From positions 1 through 64,000 of the forward strand of contig NZ_JAGGKR010000001.1 in the NCBI RefSeq assembly GCF_017873855.1: a stretch of DNA of 64,000 nt. The letters are read 5' to 3'. The notes under the pieces are model-generated. The model worked only from the letters and a program-made list of their open reading frames with translations, did no database searches and was not told the origin of the DNA. Both the position numbers and the translations under genes were made by a program. This stretch comes from Methanolinea mesophila. Lineage in GTDB: Archaea; Halobacteriota; Methanomicrobia; Methanomicrobiales; Methanospirillaceae. This document shows, piece by piece, positions 34,663 to 43,201 of the stretch. Within the stretch, counting starts at the first letter, position 1. Each line of letters opens with the position of its first letter.

Positions 34663-34789
34663 TACTGGTCCGGTAGTCCGGGAACGAGGGCAACCCTCCA
34701 TGGGCATCCCTGAGGGCGGAACTTTCGGTAGGATAACGGTTATTTTACCAACACTTCGCAAACACGCGATCCCTATAATTTTAAAAAGT

Positions 34790-35392
34790 TCAGGGTTTTT
34801 CGACCCTGATATCGACCGCGATAATGATCCGGGTCTCGTTAAGTCCAGGGGTTACAGGAGCGTATCCTGAGACGAAAGTGCCCCAGGAGTCTGTGTAGGG
34901 ACCTGCTCCAATGGGTGAGCGCACCGGCTCTCCCAGCTCGACAGGGGCGTCCGGGTAGGCCGCGAGGTAGCCGGAACCGTCAGGCAGCCCGTAGTTTGCA
35001 TCCGCAACGAATACGACACTCCCGTTTACCTGTTCGAGCGTGTACACATAGGCAATCCGGCTGTCCGACGCCTGGAAACTCTTCAGCTGGTCGACGACCT
35101 GTATGTAGGCCGTGGAGTTCGGTCCCTCGCGGTAGGCGGTTCCAAGCAGGGTCCCGTTAATTTCGCCGGCAAATTTTGCAGCGAGAGAGGTCGCTTCCGC
35201 TTTTTGGTCTTCCATCGGGAGGGTGGTGTTCAAGGGGACCGCGGTGGAGACCGCGGTGAGCGTGGCGGGTGCCGTGGTGACGGTCGGGGTTCCGGGAGCC
35301 CCGCCGGGTGACTGGACGCACCCGGTGGCAAAGAGGATCCCCAGGAGCACTACAAACGGCAATACAATCTTCATCTGGTCAAAGGATTTCAT
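34790..35392 (-). CDS. lipoprotein with a cache-like sensor domain
   Basis: The 200-residue protein has a signal peptide ending in the lipobox-like LFATGC, a Thr/Pro linker, then a domain of about 140 residues with AAKFAGEINGTLLG, SDSRIAYVYTLEQVNGSVVFVAD and YTDSWGTFVSGYAPV, which resembles the extracellular PDC/cache sensor fold of histidine kinases. Here no kinase is attached, so it may be a binding protein or a receptor component. ATG 35374 (MKIVLPF) is an alternative start. Its neighbours do not suggest a ligand. Confidence 0.8.
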   Translation of the reverse strand: MKSFDQMKIVLPFVVLLGILFATGCVQSPGGAPGTPTVTTAPATLTAVSTAVPLNTTLPMEDQKAEATSLAAKFAGEINGTLLGTAYREGPNSTAYIQVVDQLKSFQASDSRIAYVYTLEQVNGSVVFVADANYGLPDGSGYLAAYPDAPVELGEPVRSPIGAGPYTDSWGTFVSGYAPVTPGLNETRIIIAVDIRVEKP

Positions 35393-35482
35393 GAACGGAG
35401 ATTTAAAAATTTTCGCGTAAAGAGATTCCGTTTTTTATACTGCCGCTATCGGATAATCACTAATCATCCCAGGAGACCCGGA

Positions 35483-36592
35483 TTATCTGAGTGCCGCAAG
35501 GAGAATATCCAGTGGTGCATCCGTTTTTATCGCGTACCCGGAATAGTGGGCCCGGGTGGCGAGGTATCCTCGTTCCCGCAACCGTTCGAGGAGCTGGTCG
35601 ATCGGAGGGGGCGATATCCCTTCAAATTTCGCGAGCCGGTGATAATCGTAATGGAAGGAGAGGTCCGGTTCCTCCCTGCAGATCTGAAGAAGGCGATCCA
35701 GGTCCTTCGCGCTGCCCAGGGTCATTCCCGGCAGGGCGGTACGCATCCTGTCGAGGAGGTCGTGATCCTGCACCCTCCCGAGCCAGAGCGGTCCCTGGGG
35801 GACAAGCCCGGCACCGCATCGGGGGCATTCCACCGGCTCCGGGAGGAGTCCCCGGCGTTCGGTGCGGAACGGGCACGCGGGACACTGGTACACGTGGCCG
35901 AGGTGTTCCATGGTCCGGTCGGCCTGTCCGGCCCCGTAGTGTACCCGGAAATGGACCCGGACGAAATGTTCCCTGACAAAACAGAAGAGCGGGGAGATCC
36001 CCCTGTCGTACTTGACCGTTTCCCGGGCGATAAATCCCATGAGTACGCGGAGCCCCGTCTCGGCATGGTACTCGTTGTTCAGGACCCGGGCGAAGTAGCG
36101 GCGCATCCCGGCCTTCTGGTGAGCACCGCAGAGCGGGGCGGTGTCGGTGGCGGTGACGAAGAGGTACCTTCCGGCGGCCCGGACCGCGGAATCGACGAAG
36201 AACGCGGGAGTGCCGAAGGGGTCCAGGTCGACCGCATCGAACCTCCGCCGGGAGAGGAGGACGTTGGCGTCCTCCTGGACCACCTCCACCCCTCCCCCTG
36301 CCCGGTACACGTTCTCCCGGATGAGGGCGAGGGCCTCGTCGGACCGGTCGTTGATGGTAACCGGGATCCCGCATTCCACCGAGACCCGGAGCCCCCTGAC
36401 CCCTGTGGCACCCATGGCATCGAGGTAATGCTCGGGGCGGACGAGGGAGAGAGTGAGGACGGTTGCGTCCCGGTTTATCTCCATTCTCGGGTTGAAGAAA
36501 ACGGGTGCCGTGCCGGGCGGGAAGTGTGAGGACTCGTCCTGCCGGGGGACGACAAAACAGGTTTTTCCCTCACAAATCTCGGTAAAATCCAT
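35483..36592 (-). CDS. trm1: tRNA (guanine26-N2)-dimethyltransferase Trm1
   Basis: The 369-residue enzyme methylates G26 of tRNA using SAM. It shows the Trm1 pattern: FFNPRMEINRDATVL near the N-terminus, GATGVRGLR as SAM motif I, the catalytic DPFGTPAFFVDSA, and the C-terminal zinc pair CPAC/CPRC. ATG 36592 is preferred over the TTG three codons earlier; the TATA element at 36622-36628 then gives an almost leaderless mRNA. The tRNA-Arg gene is divergent from the same promoter gap. Confidence 0.95.
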   Translation of the reverse strand: MDFTEICEGKTCFVVPRQDESSHFPPGTAPVFFNPRMEINRDATVLTLSLVRPEHYLDAMGATGVRGLRVSVECGIPVTINDRSDEALALIRENVYRAGGGVEVVQEDANVLLSRRRFDAVDLDPFGTPAFFVDSAVRAAGRYLFVTATDTAPLCGAHQKAGMRRYFARVLNNEYHAETGLRVLMGFIARETVKYDRGISPLFCFVREHFVRVHFRVHYGAGQADRTMEHLGHVYQCPACPFRTERRGLLPEPVECPRCGAGLVPQGPLWLGRVQDHDLLDRMRTALPGMTLGSAKDLDRLLQICREEPDLSFHYDYHRLAKFEGISPPPIDQLLERLRERGYLATRAHYSGYAIKTDAPLDILLAALR

Positions 36593-36620
36593 ATTCCACA
36601 ATGTGTGGAGGTTCGTTAAC

Positions 36621-36628
36621 CTTATACC
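36621..36628. promoter_or_regulatory. shared AT-rich promoter element for trm1 and tRNA-Arg
   Basis: CTTATACC (plus) / GGTATAAG (minus) sits about 30 bp from the tRNA-Arg 5' end and about 30 bp from ATG 36592 on the other strand, so one element may serve as TATA box in both directions. Confidence 0.45.
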
Positions 36629-36657
36629 TTCTCCTTGTCAATTGATATAGGCCCAGT

Positions 36658-36732
36658 GGGTGTGTGGCCTAGCCAGGATAGGGCGGTAGCCTCCTAAGCT
36701 ATAGGTCGGGGGTTCAAATCCCCCCACGCCCG
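36658..36732 (+). tRNA. tRNA-Arg (anticodon CCT)
   Basis: The acceptor arms GGGTGTG and CACGCCC pair (one G-T), followed by discriminator G. The anticodon stem GTAGC/GCTAT encloses loop CTCCTAA, with CCT as anticodon. The T arm is CGGGG-GTTCAAAT-CCCCC-like. The 3' CCA is not encoded and no intron is present. Confidence 0.94.
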
Positions 36733-37060
36733 TTTGCTTCTTTCCTTCGGGTGCTTCACGCGAGCCGTCCCATTGCATGACTCCGCACGCTCTGCGGGGT
36801 AACGACCCCCCCGGTTAAAGAGTTCCTTCCGATACGGGGTTCGGATATCCGGAATCCTTCCATGTTCTCGGTTTAAGGCAGGTCCGCCAAAAAATGTTCC
36901 CAGTCGTTGTTCTCAGGGCGCTCCAGGCCAACTTTGACAGGTAAATTTGAATGGTCCGCGGTCGAACAATTTATCACGAACATGGCAGGGGAACCGGACC
37001 GACGTTATAATGCCTGGCGCATGTCGCCGGAGGTCCGCTCAAACCCGCGGCGGTAAGGAG
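36733..37060. other. spacer after tRNA-Arg
   Basis: About 330 bp without a supported gene. AATTTATCAC near 36968-36977 is a possible TATA box for the UbiA gene that starts at 37061. The open frame running into that gene from 36947 is not protein-like. Confidence 0.3.
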
Positions 37061-37900
37061 ATGCAGGTATCAGGCTATATCCGGATAATCCGTCCGGCAA
37101 ACTCCGTCGTTGCAGGGATCGCGGCGGTGATCGGGTACATCATAGCCACCGGCACTCTCGTCCCTGAGGCATTTCTCCTCTTCCTGGTCGTACTGCTGGT
37201 GACAGGGGCGGGGAACACCATCAACGACTGGTCCGATGTGGAGATCGACAGGGTGAACCGCCCCGAAAGGCCTATCCCCTCCGGAGCAGTGAGCAGGAAC
37301 GGTGCGCTGTACTTTGCGGGGGCACTCTTCCTCGCCGGTGTCGCGGTCTCGTTCTTCACCACCCCGCTCTGCGCAGCCATCGCGGTCATTAATTCGTTCG
37401 TGCTGGTCGTCTATGCAGTAAAACTCAAAAAGACCCCGTTCCTCGGGAACCTTGCCGTATCCTACCTCGCGGGCTCCATATTCCTCTTTGGGGGAGCTCT
37501 TGCCGGTACCACCGGGCTCGTGCACGCAGCGCCGGTATTCCTGATCACCCTCCTCGCGATGGTGACCCGGGAACTTCTCAAGGACGCGGAGGACGTGGAA
37601 GGAGATTCGCTCCAGGGAGCGTCGACCGTCCCTATCCGCTACGGCGTCAGGGTTACGGTCCTTCTCGCGTTCGCATTCATTCTTTGTGCAGTCGCGGCGA
37701 GTGCCCTGCCTGTATCCTGGTGGGGACCGCTGTATCTCGCGGGGATCGTCCCGGTCGATCTCTTCATCGTGTATTCGGTCCTGCGGTCGGTATCCTGCCG
37801 GGACTCGGGATGCGTGAAGAAGAGCAGGTCGGCATCCCTGCTCAAGTACGGGATGTTCGCCTCACTGGTCGTGTTCCTCGTTGCGGCGCTCCTGCTGTGA
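37061..37900 (+). CDS. UbiA-family prenyltransferase (likely DGGGP synthase)
   Basis: The 279-residue integral membrane protein has about eight or nine helices, the Asp-rich substrate motif NDWSDVEIDRVNRPERPIPSG and the second motif KDAEDVEGDSLQGASTVPIRYG. It matches archaeal digeranylgeranylglyceryl phosphate synthases, which attach the second geranylgeranyl chain in the synthesis of ether membrane lipids. ATG 37061 directly follows AAGGAG. Close homologues make other prenylated lipids, but in an archaeon of this type the DGGGP role is the most likely. It complements the cardiolipin synthase elsewhere in the window. Confidence 0.88.
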   Translation: MQVSGYIRIIRPANSVVAGIAAVIGYIIATGTLVPEAFLLFLVVLLVTGAGNTINDWSDVEIDRVNRPERPIPSGAVSRNGALYFAGALFLAGVAVSFFTTPLCAAIAVINSFVLVVYAVKLKKTPFLGNLAVSYLAGSIFLFGGALAGTTGLVHAAPVFLITLLAMVTRELLKDAEDVEGDSLQGASTVPIRYGVRVTVLLAFAFILCAVAASALPVSWWGPLYLAGIVPVDLFIVYSVLRSVSCRDSGCVKKSRSASLLKYGMFASLVVFLVAALLL

Positions 37901-38060
37901 CCTTGCAGGGGAGACAGATACACGGGATTTTTCGGTAGAATGCATATTCCGGGCATATTCTCCCGGATTCGGAAATCAGCTACTTTAAGAAAGGGTTTTT
38001 GTAAAAATTCTCTATTCTTTTTGGCACTCCCGGGAGCACGCCCCCATACCCGGACCCGGA

Positions 38061-38765
38061 TCAGGCGGGGAGGTAATGACGGACCTCTTCGGGGACCTTC
38101 GCCCGGTCGATGCCCAGGAGGGCGACCTCCATAACGTCGTCCCAGTTCACGTCGGTCTCCACGCATCCTTCCCGGGTGGTGACCACCCCCATGGGGATCA
38201 ACCCGATCTTGTCCGCCATCTCGAGCCCTTCTTTCACCTCGCCCAGGCACCCGACACCGATTATCGCCCGCGGATGGTACTTCTTTACCATCCGCTTGAT
38301 GAAGGAGGACCCCGGCACGATGAACACCCTGTACCCGATCTGTTCCAGGATCTGGCGCCAGTACCCGAGCGAACACTGCCCGCAGCTCCGGCATTTCAGT
38401 CCCTCGGGGGTGAGGTGGGCCGGGCACCGGGACGACCGCAGGCACTGGGGGAAAAACACCGCCCGGTCTTCCACCGGGACCGCCTCGAACGGGCCTTTGT
38501 TGATGGCATTCTGGATCTGGATGAAGAACGAGAGGACCTCCCGGTCCTCGAGGCCGAAGATCCGGAAGATGACCCGCGCCACTCCTTCAAGGAACACCAT
38601 CCCGGCTTTTAAAAACCGGGGAAAATAGGGCCTTCCCCGGTGGATGGAGTACAGGGAGATCCCCACCAGGAGGAATGCGATAAAAATGATCCCGAGGATG
38701 ACGATGACCGTGATCTCCCCGATAATGAAGATGACCTGGCTCCAAAGGGAAAGATCGCTCACCAT
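38061..38765 (-). CDS. DUF116 family membrane protein
   Basis: The 234-residue protein has one or two N-terminal membrane helices (VIFIIGEITVIVILGIIFIA), followed by the DUF116 cytoplasmic domain with conserved cysteines in PQCLRSSRCPAHL, KCRSCGQCSLG and GVGCLGEVKEG. The cysteine pattern suggests an iron-sulfur or metal site. DUF116 proteins are common in methanogens and some bacteria and have no confirmed activity. It lies upstream (on its strand, downstream in order) of mtnA and may be unrelated to it. Confidence 0.87.
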   Translation of the reverse strand: MVSDLSLWSQVIFIIGEITVIVILGIIFIAFLLVGISLYSIHRGRPYFPRFLKAGMVFLEGVARVIFRIFGLEDREVLSFFIQIQNAINKGPFEAVPVEDRAVFFPQCLRSSRCPAHLTPEGLKCRSCGQCSLGYWRQILEQIGYRVFIVPGSSFIKRMVKKYHPRAIIGVGCLGEVKEGLEMADKIGLIPMGVVTTREGCVETDVNWDDVMEVALLGIDRAKVPEEVRHYLPA

Positions 38766-38837
38766 TCGGCAAAAGATGATGCGGGAGAGATTAAATACTC
38801 TTCCGAATGTACGGGCCCGCGCCCGGTAAACGCCCCG

Positions 38838-39887
38838 TCAGGGCGAATGGCGCTCCCGTTCTTTCACGACGAGATCCCAGTCCAGCGGAGGCGCGAGCAC
38901 CCCGATCTCGGTCACAATCCCCCGTACCAGTGAGAGCGGGGTCGCATCGAACCCGTAGTTCAGTACCGGGACTCCGTGAGGGACCGTCTCCACCCCTCCG
39001 AAGGTCGCCACTTCGTCTCTCCCCCGCTGTTCGACCTCGACCTCGCGCTCAGTCCGGTCCGGGTCGAAGGTGGAGAGCGGTGCCGCGACATAGAACGGGA
39101 TCTTGTGGTGCATGGCGCAGATAGCGTGCATATAGGTCCCGATTTTATTGAACACCACATCGCGGGTGACCCTGTCCGCTCCCACCACGACCACGTCGAT
39201 CATCCCGAGACGCATGAGGTACGCCGCCGACGAGTCTGGTACGACCGTGACGTCGATCCCGTCCCGCTGGAGTTCCCAGGCGGTGAGACGGGCTCCCTGG
39301 AGCAGGGGGCGGGTCTCGCAGGCGATCACCCTGACCTTCTTCCCGGCCTCGACCGCAGACCTGACCACCCCGAGCGCGGTCCCCCATTCCTTGCAGGCGA
39401 GCGCTCCCGCATTACAGTGGGTAAGGACGGTGCACTGGTCGGGAAGGATCGCGGCACCGGCGGCCCCGAGGGCATGGCAGCTCCTCGCGTCCTCCTCGGC
39501 AACCGCCAGAGCCTCGGACAGGGTCAGTTCCCTGACCTCCTTCACCGAGAGTCCTTTCCCTGCCTTGGCCATGACCCGGTCGACTCCCCAGGAGAGGTTG
39601 ACCGCCGTAGGTCGTGCGTTCCTGAGTCGTTCCGCATCGGCGGAGAGCTTTTCGCTGAAGTTCCGGAAGTCTTTGTCCGGGATCTTCCGGGCAGCCAGTG
39701 CCACCCCGAGCGCTCCCGCGACCCCGAGTGCGGGAGCACCCCGCACCTCGAGCCTCTGGATCGCCCGGACGAGACGGTCGACCGAGGCGCACCGCACGTT
39801 CCGGTAGGCCCCCGGGAGACGGGTCTGGTCGATGAGGTGGACCGCCTGGTCGGCCTCGTCCCAGGATATGGTCTCCACCGTTTTCAT
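38838..39887 (-). CDS. mtnA: S-methyl-5-thioribose-1-phosphate isomerase (MtnA family)
   Basis: The 349-residue protein has the family motifs GAPALGVAGALG, LTHCNAGALA with the catalytic Cys, ETRPLLQGARLTAWEL, and VVVGADRVTRDVVFNKIGTY with the catalytic Asp. MtnA opens methylthioribose-1-phosphate in methylthioadenosine salvage; in methanogens the same enzyme also takes 5-deoxyribose-1-phosphate from 5'-deoxyadenosine. Its ATG touches the TAG stop of the HdrA-like gene upstream, so the two are translationally coupled, a pairing that has no obvious biochemical explanation. Confidence 0.93.
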   Translation of the reverse strand: MKTVETISWDEADQAVHLIDQTRLPGAYRNVRCASVDRLVRAIQRLEVRGAPALGVAGALGVALAARKIPDKDFRNFSEKLSADAERLRNARPTAVNLSWGVDRVMAKAGKGLSVKEVRELTLSEALAVAEEDARSCHALGAAGAAILPDQCTVLTHCNAGALACKEWGTALGVVRSAVEAGKKVRVIACETRPLLQGARLTAWELQRDGIDVTVVPDSSAAYLMRLGMIDVVVVGADRVTRDVVFNKIGTYMHAICAMHHKIPFYVAAPLSTFDPDRTEREVEVEQRGRDEVATFGGVETVPHGVPVLNYGFDATPLSLVRGIVTEIGVLAPPLDWDLVVKERERHSP

Positions 39888-41162
39888 CTACTCCTCCCGG
39901 ATGGCGTCGATAAACGCCCGCATTGCCGCCGCTTCCCCCTGCGCCACGCAGTCGGGGATGTCTTTCGGTGCGGCGCAGGTGCCTGCGATGTAGATCCCGG
40001 GGCGCACCGTTTCCACCGGGGCCATCGCGTCGTCGGGGGACCTGAAGAACCCGGTCGGTTCTCGGGAGATCCCGAACTTCTCCGCGATCTCGCCTGCATC
40101 CTTCACCGGCTCGAGCCCCACGGAGAGGACCACCAGGTCGGGGGTGAGGGTCTCCATCTCACCGGTCTCGGTGTTCTCCACCCGGATGGTCATGCCGTTC
40201 GCGTCCATGCTGATCTCGCCGGGCATACCCCGGAGGAACCTGACTCCGAGGGACTTTGCCCGCTCGAAATACTCCTCGTATCCTTTGCCGTACGCCCTGA
40301 CGTCCATGTAGAGGATGGTCACCTCGATCTCGGGGTGTTTCTCCCGGATCAGCATGGCGTTCTTCATGGCGTACATGCAGCAGACCCCCGAACAGTAGGG
40401 CCGGTCGAGAGGGACGTCACGTGAGCCGACACACTGGACGAAGACGACGCTTCGGGGCGGTTCCCCGGTCGAGAGCTTCCGTAACTCTCCGCCCGTCGGG
40501 CCGCTTGCGCTGATCAGGCGCTCGAACTCGAGGCTGGTCACCACGTCGGGCTGCCGGAGGTAACGGAACTGCTCCTTTCTCGTGGCATCGAATACCTGGT
40601 ACCCGGTGGTAATCACTATGCTTGCCGCGGAAACGGAGAATTCCCGCGCTTCGTCTTCCTTTTTTATCGCTCCCCGGTCGCATGCGTCGTAACAGAGCCC
40701 GCACTCGATACAGTGCTCCTGGTCCTTGATCACCACGTCGGGGACCACCTGCTGGTGAGGCTTGTAGATGGCTTTCCGGACCCCCATCCCCGCATCGTAC
40801 CGGTTGTACACCTCGACCGGGCAGATCTGGATACAGTCGCCGCATCCGTTGCACAGCTCCTCGTCTACGTAGCGGGGGTTCTTCCTGATGGTCACCGTAA
40901 AATTCCCCACCTCACCCTCGATGGCGGTGACTTCCGCACAGGTATAGAGCCTGATATTTTTGTGGCGGAGCACCTCCATCATCTTCGGGGAGAGGATGCA
41001 CATCGAACAGTCGTTCGTGGGGAAAGTCTTGTCCAGCTGGGCCATGTGCCCCCCGATGGTTGGCTCCCGCTCCACCAGGTGCACGGTAATCCCATGGTTC
41101 GCGAGGTCCAGCGCCGCCTGGATGCCGGCGACCCCGGCACCGACCACGACCACGTCACCCAT
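39888..41162 (-). CDS. HdrA-like flavin/iron-sulfur oxidoreductase, short form
   Basis: The 424-residue protein begins directly with a Rossmann FAD site (VVVGAGVAGIQAALDLANHG). It has the HdrA cysteine segment NDCSMCILSPKM, two ferredoxin-type motifs CNGCGDCIQICP and CIECGLCYDACD, and the HdrA-like VQCVGSRD and CCMYAMKNAM. Full-length HdrA has ~650 residues with an extra N-terminal region and a C-terminal ferredoxin insert; both are missing. No hdrB, hdrC or frh/mvh gene is adjacent. It probably transfers electrons using FAD and 4Fe-4S clusters, but its partner is unknown. The carbonic-anhydrase-like gene overlaps its start by 8 bp. Confidence 0.9.
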   Translation of the reverse strand: MGDVVVVGAGVAGIQAALDLANHGITVHLVEREPTIGGHMAQLDKTFPTNDCSMCILSPKMMEVLRHKNIRLYTCAEVTAIEGEVGNFTVTIRKNPRYVDEELCNGCGDCIQICPVEVYNRYDAGMGVRKAIYKPHQQVVPDVVIKDQEHCIECGLCYDACDRGAIKKEDEAREFSVSAASIVITTGYQVFDATRKEQFRYLRQPDVVTSLEFERLISASGPTGGELRKLSTGEPPRSVVFVQCVGSRDVPLDRPYCSGVCCMYAMKNAMLIREKHPEIEVTILYMDVRAYGKGYEEYFERAKSLGVRFLRGMPGEISMDANGMTIRVENTETGEMETLTPDLVVLSVGLEPVKDAGEIAEKFGISREPTGFFRSPDDAMAPVETVRPGIYIAGTCAAPKDIPDCVAQGEAAAMRAFIDAIREE

Positions 41163-41646
41163 GGCGGTACCGCTCCGCGAGTTCGCGGTATGCCTTCGCG
41201 TTCTGTACTATATGCCGTTTCTGGTCCTCGGATGCCTGTTTCACCACTTTTCCCGGGACCCCGATCACCACCGATCCGGGAGGGATAACCGCCTTTTCCG
41301 TGACTACCGTTCCCGCTCCGAGGACCGAGTCTTCCCCCACCACGGCCCCGTTGAGCACGATGGCACCCATTCCGACCAGGACACGGTCCCGGATGGTGCA
41401 GCCGTGGAGGATCGCCCCGTGTCCTACCGACACATCCTCGCCCATGATGACCGGGAAGTTCGTGGTGGTATGCACCACCGCATTGTCCTGGATATTCGAC
41501 CGGGCTCCGACCTCTACCCGGTCCTTGTCCGCCCTGACGACCGCACCGAACCAGACGCTCACCCCGTCCCCGAGGGTGACATCGCCGAGGACCGTGGCGT
41601 TCCCCGCAATAAAAGCAGCCCGGCCGGTATTTGCATCAATACCCAT
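41155..41646 (-). CDS. gamma-carbonic anhydrase-family protein
   Basis: The 163-residue left-handed beta-helix protein has hexapeptide repeats throughout and the gamma-CA landmarks VWFGAVVRADKDRVEVGARSN, NIQDNAVVH and SVGHGAILHGCTI, with the three zinc histidines. It lacks the long acidic loop of Methanosarcina Cam, so it belongs to the CamH/YrdA-like branch, whose activity is variable. It overlaps the HdrA-like gene by 8 bp (ATGGGTGA), forming an operon with mtnA. coaD is divergent across a 30-bp gap. Confidence 0.9.
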   Translation of the reverse strand: MGIDANTGRAAFIAGNATVLGDVTLGDGVSVWFGAVVRADKDRVEVGARSNIQDNAVVHTTTNFPVIMGEDVSVGHGAILHGCTIRDRVLVGMGAIVLNGAVVGEDSVLGAGTVVTEKAVIPPGSVVIGVPGKVVKQASEDQKRHIVQNAKAYRELAERYRHG

Positions 41647-41676
41647 AATAACATAGGAAGTTAATTATCAAAACCA

Positions 41677-42141
41677 ATGAAGGTTATGGTAGGGGGCACG
41701 TTCGATCCCCTGCACGACGGCCATAAAAGGCTTATCACCCGTTCGTTCGAGCTTGCCGGGAGAGAGGGTTCGGTAATCATCGGGCTTACCTCCGACACGT
41801 TCGCGAGCGCGAAGAGCCACCCGATCAAGCCATACCCGGTCCGGAAAGCGAACCTCGAACGCTACATCCTGGACCAGGGATTTCCTGCATCGTTCTCCAT
41901 CGAGGAGCTGAACGACCGGTACGGGTCGGCGCTCGACGCGGAGTTCGATGCGCTGGTAGTGAGCGAGGAGACGCTCCCTATCGCGAAAGATATCAATATC
42001 CTCCGTAAAGAGCGGGGGAAGAGAAAAGTGGACATTCACCAGATCACCTGCGTCCTTGCCGAGGACGGCAGGTGGATCTCGAGCACCAGGATCTACCGGG
42101 GAGAGATCGACGAACACGGGAAACTTCTCAACGAGCCGTGA
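41677..42141 (+). CDS. coaD: archaeal phosphopantetheine adenylyltransferase
   Basis: The 154-residue protein is a nucleotidyltransferase with the start GGTFDPLHDGHKRLI (T/HxGH motif), the phosphate loop region KSHPIKPYPVRKANLERY, and the C-terminal ISSTRIYRGEID (ISSTxI motif). It adenylates 4'-phosphopantetheine in coenzyme A synthesis. The archaeal form is shorter than bacterial CoaD and shares its fold with FAD/CDP-glycerol enzymes. The divergent promoter region of 30 bp serves it and the carbonic-anhydrase-like gene. Confidence 0.93.
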   Translation: MKVMVGGTFDPLHDGHKRLITRSFELAGREGSVIIGLTSDTFASAKSHPIKPYPVRKANLERYILDQGFPASFSIEELNDRYGSALDAEFDALVVSEETLPIAKDINILRKERGKRKVDIHQITCVLAEDGRWISSTRIYRGEIDEHGKLLNEP

Positions 42142-42239
42142 GTCGCTCGAAATCCCCGGTTCACGGGCTCGCGTGAATTCGGTTCGACCTTCTCCCCGTA
42201 CGGCAGGGGGTTATCCGGCCTCGGTAAATTCCAACGGGC

Positions 42240-42395
42240 TCATTCTGATGCAACAGTCACCCGCGATTCCCCCCCCTCGGGAACGCGGGAACCTCCCGGA
42301 TCCGGCCATTCGGGGGGCACGATCCCTTTCTTCCCGGTTTCCTCCGCCCCCCGATCCGCGGCGGTGGTGGTGACCGCAATCCATGGGAAATTCAT
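42240..42395 (-). CDS. possible 51-residue protein
   Basis: A minus-strand frame from ATG 42395 to TGA 42240-42242 encodes 51 residues beginning MNFPWIAVTTTAADRG and ending in a Gly/Pro/Glu-rich tail (DPGGSRVPEGGESRVTVASE). It is preceded by TTTTAAGGGGGATCC, nearly the same string as upstream of the DUF2164 gene (TTTTTAAGGGGGATGCG). G+C at third codon positions is about 69 percent. No family is recognised and the tail is low in complexity, so this is only a candidate. Confidence 0.3.
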   Translation of the reverse strand: MNFPWIAVTTTAADRGAEETGKKGIVPPEWPDPGGSRVPEGGESRVTVASE

Positions 42396-42534
42396 AAGGA
42401 TCCCCCTTAAAATGACGTTATTCCGCGTACCGGTCCCGTCGGTCATAGTTCACGAGGGTCAGATCATATGCGGAAGGGATACAGAAACGAACCCCCCGCA
42501 TCCGACTAATTAATAGGGAGCACTAAAAAATCAT

Positions 42535-42562
42535 ATGCTGATACCCTCAGCATCACTTTTTT
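42535..42562. terminator. bidirectional intrinsic terminator
   Basis: ATGCTGA (42535-42541) and TCAGCAT (42547-42553) form a perfect 7-bp stem with a 5-nt loop, followed on the plus strand by a T7 run (42556-42562) and on the minus strand by a T6 run (complement of 42525-42530). It separates coaD (plus) from the DUF2164 gene (minus). The rest of the 571-bp space 42142-42712 holds a further imperfect palindrome at 42676-42711 just past the DUF2164 stop (AATCG/CGATT and ATGTCG/CGACAT arms). Confidence 0.6.
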
Positions 42563-42712
42563 TGTGACGACTCCGGTTGCGGTGCACACATCCAGTCACC
42601 GTGAAAAGATCGGAATATGAATAAATCCTGGTAGAAACCGGGAGCGAACAAAAAAATTGCGATGTGGTGCTGCCAATCGCATGTCGCATTCGAACGACAT
42701 CGCATTCGATTG

Positions 42713-42946
42713 TCATTTCTGGATCGACATGAGGTCTTCAGCGGCCTCTTTCATGTAGGTGTAAGAATCAAAGACGCCCTGGTTGTAAAATTCCGGTGCA
42801 AGTTTCTCCATGATAAAGTCAAAAAACAGAATTGCAGCCAGATCCCCAATTTCTTCTTCCCGCTCGTGTGAAAAATAATTCTTTATCTCCGATATCATCT
42901 CGTCTTTTTGTTCTTTTGAGACTTTGATAGAATTTTCCTTCCGCAT
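42713..42946 (-). CDS. DUF2164 family protein
   Basis: The 77-residue protein matches DUF2164: it opens NSIKVSKEQKDEMISEIKNYF, has the acidic core EREEEIGDLAAILFFDFIME, and ends APEFYNQGVFDSYTYMKEAAED. The family is small, helical and of unknown function, and is found mostly in bacteria, so lateral transfer into this archaeon is possible. Base composition is lower in G+C than the neighbouring genes. GGGGGAT precedes the ATG. A stem-loop follows its stop. Confidence 0.87.
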   Translation of the reverse strand: MRKENSIKVSKEQKDEMISEIKNYFSHEREEEIGDLAAILFFDFIMEKLAPEFYNQGVFDSYTYMKEAAEDLMSIQK

Positions 42947-43201
42947 TCAGCGCATCCCCCTTAAAAATCGGCTCGTGATTACTTAATTAATTCATCCGGA
43001 GACCCGGTCAGATTGCCGACTTCTCACAGACCCGGATTGAATCTTCTTATGAGGTTTCTTTGCCTGTAGTGTTTTCTTTTAAAAATTTTCTTTTAAAAAA
43101 AGAATCTCACCCGGGGCTTTTAATCCTGTCCCTTTCCCCAAGATGAGAACCTCGAGATACCCTCCCGCAATCCAGGGAAAGGAATGGGAGCCGGTCAGGG
43201 A

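Noticed and set aside
38976-40424. 482-residue plus-strand open frame across mtnA and the HdrA-like gene
   Set aside because: Antisense to two genes with clear family motifs; residue composition is His/Asp/Arg-rich and not protein-like.
42531-42716. 61-residue minus-strand frame
   Set aside because: It covers the terminator hairpin and has no ribosome-binding site or protein-like composition.
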